Positions 7,361 through 14,478 of a DNA stretch of 59,389 nucleotides are shown here, piece after piece. Position numbers and translations under genes: made by a program. This DNA is from an uncultured Porphyromonadaceae bacterium (GTDB taxonomy: Bacteria; Bacteroidota; Bacteroidia; Bacteroidales; Muribaculaceae): assembly GCA_947174995.1 (NCBI GenBank), contig CAMWLC010000012.1:1-59389 (forward strand), given 5' to 3'. The notes under the pieces were generated by a model, which was not told the DNA's origin, searched no databases, and was given only the letters and a program-made list of their open reading frames with translations. Positions within the stretch are counted from its first letter, which is position 1. Each line of letters starts with the position of its first letter.

Positions 7361-8686
7361 TCAGTCGATTTCCTCATCTGCCTCGTAGCCGCCCATCTCG
7401 CGGATGGCGTTCTTAAGCATCACGTACTGCTGGAAGAGATGGTTTACGGGCACCTCGTCCTTGGTGTAGTCGTGCATGGGGCTCTTGAGGAAGAAGCTCA
7501 GGAAGCGCTGCGTGCCGTAGCGGCCGGCGCGTGCGGCGAGGTCGCTGAGGAGCACGAGGTCCAGGCAGAGGGGAGCAGCGAGGATGGAGTCGCGGCAGAG
7601 GAAGTTGATCTTGATCTGCATGGGATAGCCCATCCAGCCGAAGATGTCGATGTTGTCCCATCCCTCCTTGTTGTCGTTGCGGGGGGGATAGTAGTTGATG
7701 CGCACCTTGTGGTAGTACTGGGTGTCCTCATCGTTGCCGTGGCCGTAGAGGTCGGGCTGATTCTCGGGCACGAGGATGGACTCCAGGGTGGAAAGCTTGG
7801 AAACCTCCTTGGTGCGGAAGTTTGCGGGCTCGTCAAGCACGAGACCGTCGCGGTTGCCGAGAATGTTGGTCGAGAACCATCCGCTCAGACCCAGGCAGCG
7901 GGTGCCGATGATGGGGGCGAAGCCGGATTTTACGAGGGTCTGGCCGGTCTTGAAGTCCTTGCCGGCGATGGGCATCTTGGTCTGCTCGGCGAGTTCCCAC
8001 ATGGCGGGAATGTCGACAGTGGTGTTGGGGGCGCCCATGATGAATGGAGCACCCTCCTTGAGGGCGGCGTAGGCATAGCACATGGAGGGGGCGATACGCT
8101 CCTTGTCGTCGGCCTTCATGGCCTTCTCCAGATCCTCGAGCTTGCCGTGCACCTCCATGTCGACGGGCACGTAAACCTCGGTGGAAGCTGCCCAGAGCAC
8201 TACCACGCGGTCAACACCGGTTTCCTTCTTGAAGTTGCGGATGTCCTCGCGCAGACGCTCCACCATCTCCCAGCGGGTGATGTCGCCCATAGTGTTCTCG
8301 CCGTCAAGACGCTTTGCGTAGTTGCGGTCGAAAGCGGCCTTCATGGGCTTGATGGCCTCCAGCTCCTCCTTCACGGGGTTAATGTCCTTCTCCTTGAGCA
8401 CCTCGGCATTGAGAGCGGACTCGTATGCGTTTGCGGGGAAAACGTCCCATGCGGCGAACACGATGTCGTCGAGTTCAGCCAGGGGCACGATATCCTTATA
8501 GTGGAGATATTTCTTATCTTCGCCACGGCCCACGCGGATTTTGTCATACTGGGTCATGGAGCCCACAGGCTTGGCCAGACCCTTGCGTGCCATAAGCACA
8601 CCGGTCATGAATGTGGTGGTCACGGCGCCGAGACCCACTACCATAACGCCCAGTTTTCCGTTGGGCTTAGCAGCTTTGTTTGCCAT
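7361..8686 (-). CDS. ino1: Inositol-3-phosphate synthase
   Basis: A 441-residue myo-inositol-1-phosphate synthase (MIPS), which converts glucose-6-phosphate to inositol-3-phosphate with NAD+ as a recycled cofactor. Visible signatures are the N-terminal Rossmann motif VVGLGAVTTTF, the WAASTEV block, APNTTVDIPA, the GKDFKTGQT stretch with its catalytic lysine, LSGWFSTNILGN and the late CRDSILAAPLCLDL segment. The length fits the bacterial family. It has its own promoter and terminator but lies directly downstream of the CDP-alcohol transferase, nucleotidyltransferase and ATP-grasp genes. Bacteroidales use MIPS to supply inositol for inositol phospholipids and sphingolipids, so this block probably makes inositol lipids. 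Confidence 0.95.
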   Translation of the reverse strand: MANKAAKPNGKLGVMVVGLGAVTTTFMTGVLMARKGLAKPVGSMTQYDKIRVGRGEDKKYLHYKDIVPLAELDDIVFAAWDVFPANAYESALNAEVLKEKDINPVKEELEAIKPMKAAFDRNYAKRLDGENTMGDITRWEMVERLREDIRNFKKETGVDRVVVLWAASTEVYVPVDMEVHGKLEDLEKAMKADDKERIAPSMCYAYAALKEGAPFIMGAPNTTVDIPAMWELAEQTKMPIAGKDFKTGQTLVKSGFAPIIGTRCLGLSGWFSTNILGNRDGLVLDEPANFRTKEVSKLSTLESILVPENQPDLYGHGNDEDTQYYHKVRINYYPPRNDNKEGWDNIDIFGWMGYPMQIKINFLCRDSILAAPLCLDLVLLSDLAARAGRYGTQRFLSFFLKSPMHDYTKDEVPVNHLFQQYVMLKNAIREMGGYEADEEID

Positions 8687-8737
8687 AGTTGTATTGTCGT
8701 TTTTGAGTTGTTTTTGCGGTTTTGAGTTTTAGCGGCG

Positions 8738-8768
8738 TAAAAGTATAACGGATTTTGCAATTGACAAA
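8738..8768 (-). promoter_or_regulatory. Bacteroidota-type promoter for ino1
   Basis: On the minus strand, -33 TTTG (8765-8768) is separated by 19 bases from the -7 box TACTTTTA (8738-8745), a near match to TAnnTTTG. The start codon of ino1 lies about 50 bases downstream. The rest of the 210-base gap (8687-8896) is AT-rich with no gene. Confidence 0.6.
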
Positions 8769-8896
8769 GTTTTTTAACACAAAATCCGCATGTATATTTA
8801 CTAAAAAATGTTAACACTTGCAATTTATAGCCAATTTACACTAATTTTAAAGAATTATAGACCAATTCTGTTAAAAAATGTAAACCGGGTGTAGTT

Positions 8897-10543
8897 TCAT
8901 TCGATGTCTAAAATAGCCGGAACGGCTTCTATCGAGGGGATACGCCCCGGATGCTCGGCGGCATCCTCTTCGGGAGTCCAGCCTTTCCCTTTGATCCACA
9001 TCACTCGGCATCCCAGGCTCTCGGCCGGGAGTATGTCCTTTCGCAGGCTGTCTCCGATGACAAGCACCTCACGGGGTGCAAGACCCAGGGCCTCCACGCC
9101 GAGGCGGAAAATCGCCGGGTCCGGCTTGCGCACCCCCACCACGGCACTCTCCACCACGGTGCGGAAATAACGGTCAAGTCCATACTCGTGCAGCACGGCG
9201 TTGACATTGCCGTAGAAATTTGACACCAGCACCAGCGGGAAGCGCCTGGAAAGCCGCTCAAGCACGGGGCGTGCCCTCTCTATATGGCGCCGTGCCGCTT
9301 CATCGCACATCCGGGCCGTCTCCCGGGCCCATCGCTCGATATGTCCGGGATCTATCCAGCTCTGCTCAAGGGCGTAGCCGAGTTCAAGACGCATCTTGAT
9401 GAGCATTAGGTCGGCGAAAGTGTGGTGGGGCAGGATATGTCGAGTGCGTGCAAGCTCGCGTTCGGCGAAGACGTATGCCTCCCGAAACTGCTCGCGGCTC
9501 ACGGGCACACCGGCCTGGCGCCAGGCCTCCCGGATCACCTCGCTCCAATGGTCTCCGCCGGAATCCAGGGTGCCTCCGTAGTCGAAAATAATGCCTTTAA
9601 TATCGGAATAGTCCAGCTCACGGCAGAAGCGGGCTGAAATTCTCTCATGACGCCACATCATGTAGACCAGCACAGCGTTGAGCACCGTCAGCTCGAACAC
9701 GAAATAGAGCCAGGGCATGCGGAATATCAAGACAGCCGCGAAGAGCGCGAAACACCGTGTGTTGAAGGAGAGGATGTTGGTGTATTTCATCAGAGGGCGG
9801 CTTGCCGCGCGAAACGTCTCGCGGAATTCTCCGGGCAACTGGCCGCTGTATCTGCGGCGCAGCATGGAGCGCAGCCGTCGCAGATTGGGCGTGCGGGCCT
9901 CCTGGCCGCGGGTGTACCGCAGATAGAAGGTCAGGGTCAGACGCGGCCAGAACGCTCCCTGCCTCTTAAGGGCCGCCAGCCGGGATTCCAAATCGGAGGA
10001 ATCCTCCAGTTCGCTTCCCTCTTTCCCTTTGACGATGAAGAGATGAAACTGGCGGTAATAATCGGCCATAGCGGCCTGTGTGGCGTGACACAGACCCGTC
10101 ACCACGGCCATCACCCATATCACCCATTTATGGGCCATGAAGAAGTCCGAGGTCACGTTCTCGCGCAGACATATCGCCACGTATATGGCGGCAAACCATA
10201 GGTCGCCGCTCAATCCGTCGAGAATACGTCCTATGCGGGAATACTGATGCGTCATCCTGGCGAGCTGTCCGTCGGCGCTGTCGAAGGAGTCGGCCCAGAC
10301 GAGGAGCAGGGCTCCTATAACGTTTATCCAGATATTGTCGAAGTAGAAAGCCACGCCGGCCCCTATGCCGAGGAGGATTGATGCTATGGTGATGGCGTTG
10401 GGCGTGATGCCGAGGCGTCGCGCCGCGACGGCCCATATAAATCCGAGCGGGCGGTAGAATATGAGGTCGAATGTTTCCTCCGTGTCCATTGATTTCAGGG
10501 AGGAGCGGTATTCGGCTTTGAGTCTCTCGATTCTTTTTTTCAT
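8897..10543 (-). CDS. CDP-alcohol phosphatidyltransferase fused to a HAD-like domain
   Basis: A 548-residue two-domain protein. Residues 1-300 are a membrane-embedded CDP-alcohol phosphotransferase with D88-x2-D91-G92-x2-A95-R96-x8-G105-x3-D109; the last Asp is at 114, one residue further than canonical. Residues 315-548 are a HAD domain with motif I FDYGGTLD (D321, but Gly at 323 where most phosphatases have Asp), a late Lys and GDSLRKD. The arrangement suggests a phosphatidylinositol-phosphate (or related inositol-lipid) synthase joined to a phosphatase for the product, since bacterial phosphatidylinositol synthesis uses those two steps. The alternative is transfer from a CDP-activated inositol made by the nucleotidyltransferase nearby. 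The gene follows the ATP-grasp gene by 10 bases. Confidence 0.85.
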   Translation of the reverse strand: MKKRIERLKAEYRSSLKSMDTEETFDLIFYRPLGFIWAVAARRLGITPNAITIASILLGIGAGVAFYFDNIWINVIGALLLVWADSFDSADGQLARMTHQYSRIGRILDGLSGDLWFAAIYVAICLRENVTSDFFMAHKWVIWVMAVVTGLCHATQAAMADYYRQFHLFIVKGKEGSELEDSSDLESRLAALKRQGAFWPRLTLTFYLRYTRGQEARTPNLRRLRSMLRRRYSGQLPGEFRETFRAASRPLMKYTNILSFNTRCFALFAAVLIFRMPWLYFVFELTVLNAVLVYMMWRHERISARFCRELDYSDIKGIIFDYGGTLDSGGDHWSEVIREAWRQAGVPVSREQFREAYVFAERELARTRHILPHHTFADLMLIKMRLELGYALEQSWIDPGHIERWARETARMCDEAARRHIERARPVLERLSRRFPLVLVSNFYGNVNAVLHEYGLDRYFRTVVESAVVGVRKPDPAIFRLGVEALGLAPREVLVIGDSLRKDILPAESLGCRVMWIKGKGWTPEEDAAEHPGRIPSIEAVPAILDIE

Positions 10544-10553
10544 AAGGATGGAT

Positions 10554-11429
10554 TTATTTGCGTGCGCGGCGGCGTTCCCTGACGGCAGACAGCACGCATT
10601 TCGCTATATAGGGGGCAGCCTCGCGGCGGCAGGGGGCGAAGGAGGGCCAGTCGTTGAAGTCGATGATGCGTATGGAGCCGTCGGGATCCACTATGCAGTC
10701 GCCCCCGTAGATTCTGACATTCATCACCTCCGCGGCGCGGTTGCAGAGGTCGCGCAGTTTGTGCTCGTCGTATGCCAGGCCCTTGGAATGGCCGTTGACA
10801 GCCTCGTCGCCATACTTGCTGTGATGGGAATCGAAAGGATAGAAATGATAGAAGAAGGGCTGCCCGAGTATGCCGTAGAATTTGATGAGGTCGCCGGGCT
10901 GGTGGCGGTTGATGACGGCGCGGGGGATACCGCGGTAGAAAAACTCGTGAAGCACCTCCTGGGCCTCCTCCGGGTGGCGGCAGAAGGAGACGTCCTCCTT
11001 GTGCATGGCGTGGAAATCCCCGCGCTTGATCCAGCACTGCTCTATATCGGCCTTTTCGAGGGCTTCGCGTAAGTTTTCGTTGGTGTTGACGATGATGGAG
11101 TCGGGATAGGGAATCCCAGCGCCGAGCAGGATGCGGGTCATCGGCTCGCGTATGCAGTTTTCTATTCCGAATCCGGAATTTATCACGAGCCGGCCCTCCT
11201 CCTCCAGGGTCTGGAGCTTGTGGATCGAATCGCGTTCGCGGCACATAGCCAGGATGACATCCTCCGGTATGTCGGAATTGTTAAACTGCTCCTCGCTGTA
11301 TACCGTCACCTCGCAACCCCGCTTGCGGAGCTCATCGGCTGCGGCGTGGAAGATGGCCGCGTCGTTTCCGATATGGTTGGGTGAATAGGCGCCGGCCCGG
11401 AGCACTCCGGCAATCTTAATGTTTGGCAT
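10554..11429 (-). CDS. ATP-grasp fold protein of the inositol-lipid block
   Basis: A 291-residue soluble protein of the ATP-grasp superfamily. The N-terminal part has a pre-ATP-grasp fold (GNDAAIFHAAADELRKRG); the ATP-binding lobes follow, with WIKRGDFHAM (around 140-150), the GIPRAVINRHQPGDLIKFYG strand-turn and the metal-binding C-terminal IYGGDCIVDPDGSIRIIDFNDWPSF (around 245-270; D and N residues of the IDFND motif). The end resembles both RimK-type ligases and inositol-phosphate kinases of the ITPK type. An inositol-phosphate kinase role would suit the neighbourhood but is inference. It sits between the nucleotidyltransferase (29 bases upstream) and the CDP-alcohol transferase (10 bases downstream). 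Confidence 0.75.
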   Translation of the reverse strand: MPNIKIAGVLRAGAYSPNHIGNDAAIFHAAADELRKRGCEVTVYSEEQFNNSDIPEDVILAMCRERDSIHKLQTLEEEGRLVINSGFGIENCIREPMTRILLGAGIPYPDSIIVNTNENLREALEKADIEQCWIKRGDFHAMHKEDVSFCRHPEEAQEVLHEFFYRGIPRAVINRHQPGDLIKFYGILGQPFFYHFYPFDSHHSKYGDEAVNGHSKGLAYDEHKLRDLCNRAAEVMNVRIYGGDCIVDPDGSIRIIDFNDWPSFAPCRREAAPYIAKCVLSAVRERRRARK

Positions 11430-11458
11430 TTTTACAGTGGAATGATGAGGAATGGGAA

Positions 11459-12202
11459 TTATTGCGGAGAGGAGAGGAATCGGCGGGCGATCTCAATGTC
11501 CGAGGCGTGGTCTACGTCTATGATTTTGCCCATGTCGAAGGCCCGGATGTCAAGTCCGGGCGACGTGTGCGTGCCGTCCGGAGCCTGGCCCACGAGCGCT
11601 CGCTGGAAATTGCGCATGCGCCCCACGCCCTCTTCCAGGCATTTGCGGAGCACATCCGCCGCGCGCCTGTCCAGGCCGTATATGCCTCCCGAGATGAAAC
11701 GGGTGTCGGCCCGCGGGGTGTCGTAGAATCCCGATATGCGCATATCCGGTGTAGTGGCCACATAGAGGGGTTTCTCGTCATCTATAAAGGATGTCACCGC
11801 CATCATTCCGGCCACATCCTCCGGAGCCTCCGCGAATGTGCGGGCGTAGCGTCCGAAGGCCTCGGGATGAAAAATGGTGTCTACCGTCGTGGTGATGAAG
11901 CGTCCGTGAGGAGCGAGCATATCTGCTATCTCGGCGAATGTGTGCATGGAGGAGGGTGTGGTCTTCACCCTGATGTCTATCTCCACGGGCGCGCAGGCCG
12001 CGCGGGCACGCAGCCAGTCGGCCACCTCCGTCATGTATCCGTTGATGACCACACCTATCCGCTCAGCCCCCAGGGAGATGAAGATGTCAAGCAGACGTCC
12101 CATCATCGGGCGCCCGTCGATGTCCACAAGGGGCTTGGGGAGAGTGACACCCTCGCTGCAGAGGCGCGACCCTTCTCCGGCCGCTATTATTCCGAAGTTC
12201 AT
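11459..12202 (-). CDS. Sugar/inositol-phosphate nucleotidyltransferase
   Basis: A 247-residue GT-A-fold nucleotidyltransferase. The start shows the NTP-binding signature AAGEGSRL (7-14), then LPKPLVDIDGRPMM (about 21-34), and TTTVDTIF with the metal-binding Asp around residue 107. The family transfers NMP from an NTP to a sugar-1-phosphate. The ino1 and CDP-alcohol transferase neighbours make CTP:inositol-phosphate cytidylyltransferase a reasonable guess, but sugar specificity cannot be read directly. Its ATG overlaps the pdxA stop in an ATGA junction, so the two are translationally coupled. Confidence 0.82.
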   Translation of the reverse strand: MNFGIIAAGEGSRLCSEGVTLPKPLVDIDGRPMMGRLLDIFISLGAERIGVVINGYMTEVADWLRARAACAPVEIDIRVKTTPSSMHTFAEIADMLAPHGRFITTTVDTIFHPEAFGRYARTFAEAPEDVAGMMAVTSFIDDEKPLYVATTPDMRISGFYDTPRADTRFISGGIYGLDRRAADVLRKCLEEGVGRMRNFQRALVGQAPDGTHTSPGLDIRAFDMGKIIDVDHASDIEIARRFLSSPQ

Positions 12203-13260
12203 TGGCGTTCAGGTTGCTGGCGCGTGGTGCGCAGTGGATTGGCGGATATGCGGTCGTGGAGGGTGCGGTTGCGGTGCAGGTCTATGGCCTTGAAAATGGC
12301 CCGGCGCATCGATATGGGATCGGCGATCCCCTTTCCGGCTATGTCGTAACCTGTCCCGTGGTCCGGGGAGGTGCGCACGAAGGGGAGGCCCGCAGTGTAA
12401 TTGACTCCATATTCACCGGCAAGGGCCTTGAAGGGGGCGAGACCTTGGTCATGATACATCGCCACGATGCCGTCGAATTTCCGGAACGTGCCGTTGCCGA
12501 AAAATCCGTCGGCGGCGTATGGACCGAAGGCGAGAACGCCCTTGTCCACACACTCCTGTATGGCGGGGGTGATGATCTGTATCTCCTCGCTGCCGAGAAG
12601 GCCGTTGTCGCCATTGTGGGGATTAAGCGAGAGCACGGCTATGCGTGGGCGGTCCATTCCGAAGTCGCGGCGCAGCGTGTCGTTGAGGGCATTGATTTTG
12701 GCCACGACATTCTCGCGCGTGATGGCCGCCGGGACATCACGCAGGGCCTTGTGGGTGGACACGAGGGCTACTCTCAGCAGGTCGTCGAAGAGTATCATGG
12801 TGGCCTTGGCGCCGTTGCCTATCCGGGCTTCGAGATACTCCGTGTGGCCCGGATATGGGAAGGTCTCGTGATTGTAGATGGTGCGTTTGTTGATGGGGGC
12901 GGTCACGAGCACGTCTATCTCACCCTGTTCCAGCGCCCGGCATGCCGCTTCGAGAGCGGCGGCTGCGGCGAGGCCGGCCTCGGTCGAGGGATGGCCCGGA
13001 GTGAGGCTCTCCGGAGCCTGACACACGTCCACAATGCTTATTTCTCCATCCTGGGCCTGGTCGGCGGAGTCGATGCGGCGCCACTTCACGTCCTCCAGGC
13101 GCAGCTCACGGCGCACGGTCTCCGCAATTTTGGAATTGCCGAATATGACGGGCGTGCACATCCCTGCCATCTCGGGGTCGGCGAGAGCCTTGAGAATCAC
13201 CTCGTAGCCGATGCCGTTATAATCACCGTGGGTGATACCCACACGTACTGGTCTTGACAT
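12199..13260 (-). CDS. pdxA: 4-hydroxythreonine-4-phosphate dehydrogenase
   Basis: A 353-residue PdxA, which oxidises 4-phosphohydroxy-L-threonine in pyridoxal-5'-phosphate synthesis. Landmarks are ITHGDYNGIGYEV at the start, VTAPINKRTI with HTEYLEAR (substrate- and metal-binding His), LNPHNGDNGLLG, MYHDQGLAPFKALA and the late TSPDHGTGYDIAGKG; the His and Asp residues of these match the metal site. Length is typical. PdxA may be in the operon for convenience, as PLP biosynthesis does not connect obviously to the inositol genes. It starts 31 bases after rlmN and overlaps the next gene by 4 bases. Confidence 0.96.
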   Translation of the reverse strand: MSRPVRVGITHGDYNGIGYEVILKALADPEMAGMCTPVIFGNSKIAETVRRELRLEDVKWRRIDSADQAQDGEISIVDVCQAPESLTPGHPSTEAGLAAAAALEAACRALEQGEIDVLVTAPINKRTIYNHETFPYPGHTEYLEARIGNGAKATMILFDDLLRVALVSTHKALRDVPAAITRENVVAKINALNDTLRRDFGMDRPRIAVLSLNPHNGDNGLLGSEEIQIITPAIQECVDKGVLAFGPYAADGFFGNGTFRKFDGIVAMYHDQGLAPFKALAGEYGVNYTAGLPFVRTSPDHGTGYDIAGKGIADPISMRRAIFKAIDLHRNRTLHDRISANPLRTTRQQPERQ

Positions 13261-13291
13261 AATCTTGGGAAAAATGTGTTTTTACTTGGAA

Positions 13292-14356
13292 TCAGCGGTC
13301 GCTCCGGCTCTCCTGGCGTCCGGCCAACATCCCGCAGGCCGCCTGCACATCCTCGCCGCGCGAGGCGCGGATGGTGGCCGTGATGCCGTGGGAATTGAGG
13401 ACATTGCGAAACATCGTCATCCTCTCCTCGCTGCATGGACGCAGGTCTATCCCCGGGATGGCATGATAGCGGATGAGGTTCACGCGCACCGGGAGATTTC
13501 CTATCAGCTTGACGAGCTGGTTGGCATGGGCGATATCGTCGTTGACTCCGCGCCACATTATGTATTCCAGCGAGAGGCGTCGCTGATGGCTGAAGTCATA
13601 GCCGGAGAGTAAGCGCATCACGCTCTGCAGGGGGAAGGCCTTCTGGGCGGGCATCATCGACTCGCGCTGCGCGGGGTCGGCCGAATGGACACTAACGGCC
13701 ACGTGCACCTGGGTCTTGTCGAGCAGCTCCTTGAGATTGCCGATATGGCCCACGGTGGAGACAGTGATGCGTTTCGGACTCCAGGCCATGCCCCACGGGG
13801 CCGTCATGATCTCCAGTACCTTGCTCACCTCTTTCCAGTTGTCGAGGGGTTCGCCCATACCCATGAAGACCACGTTGGTCAGGGGATTCATGGCCTCGCC
13901 CCCCTTGCCGGGCGCGGGGGGTATGGAGAGAATCTGGTTCATTATCTGTGCGGCGGAAAGATTGGCCTTGAAGCCGAGCTTGCCCGTGGCGCAGAAATAG
14001 CAGTTCATCTTGCACCCCACCTGCGAGGAGACGCAGAGAGTGGCGCGTTCCTTGTCGGGGATATAGACCGATTCGATGTTGCGTCCCGGGCCGACATTGA
14101 ACAGATATTTCACCGTGCCGTCTGCCGAGCGCACTGAAGAGGCCGGTTTTTTGCGGCCTATGACATAGTTTGCCGCGAGCCATTCGCGGTTTTTCTTCGA
14201 TATGTTGGCCATCTCATCGAAGGATGTCACCTTCTTGTCGTAGAGCCACTGGGCGAGCTGCTTCGCCACGAAGCGGGGCATTCCGCCGTGCGCGCACACT
14301 CCCCCGAGATCGTCGAGGGTCATTCCGATGAGCGGGAGTCTTTCGGTATCTGTCAT
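13292..14356 (-). CDS. rlmN: 23S rRNA (adenine-2503-C2)-methyltransferase, dual specificity with tRNA possible
   Basis: A 354-residue radical-SAM enzyme that methylates C2 of adenine 2503 in 23S rRNA, and in some species A37 of tRNAs. The cluster motif CKMNCYFC (C-x3-C-x2-C) follows CVSSQVG; GMGEPLDN and the SVHSADPAQRE segment are family-typical, and the late Cys in DVQAACGM is the methyl-carrying residue. The N-terminal helical domain (FVAKQLAQWLYDKK) binds RNA. It appears to be the first gene of the minus-strand pdxA/inositol run. Confidence 0.96.
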   Translation of the reverse strand: MTDTERLPLIGMTLDDLGGVCAHGGMPRFVAKQLAQWLYDKKVTSFDEMANISKKNREWLAANYVIGRKKPASSVRSADGTVKYLFNVGPGRNIESVYIPDKERATLCVSSQVGCKMNCYFCATGKLGFKANLSAAQIMNQILSIPPAPGKGGEAMNPLTNVVFMGMGEPLDNWKEVSKVLEIMTAPWGMAWSPKRITVSTVGHIGNLKELLDKTQVHVAVSVHSADPAQRESMMPAQKAFPLQSVMRLLSGYDFSHQRRLSLEYIMWRGVNDDIAHANQLVKLIGNLPVRVNLIRYHAIPGIDLRPCSEERMTMFRNVLNSHGITATIRASRGEDVQAACGMLAGRQESRSDR

Positions 14357-14423
14357 TGCGGTGTTTTTATATAGTAACGTTTCAGGTGGGATGACTTATT
14401 GCGGAGGTAGGTCCTGAACGCGG

Positions 14424-14456
14424 CGCGGAGCTGTATAACTGGCATACAGCTCCGCG
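14424..14456 (-). terminator. Hairpin after the PpiD gene
   Basis: A perfect 13-bp stem (14424-14436 with 14444-14456) with a 7-base loop sits 23 bases past the stop codon of the PpiD-like gene. No clear T-run follows on the minus strand, so it may be a processing or rho-assisted terminator. Confidence 0.5.
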
Positions 14457-14478
14457 TCATTACGGTGTTTGGAAAGGG

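Noticed and set aside
7322..8725. A 467-codon plus-strand frame over ino1
   Set aside because: Shadow of inositol-phosphate synthase; its product is a run of V, G, L, H with no domain pattern.
12202..13257. A 351-codon open frame on the plus strand opposite pdxA
   Set aside because: It mirrors pdxA, whose catalytic motifs are all present. Long antisense frames arise from the strong third-position GC bias.
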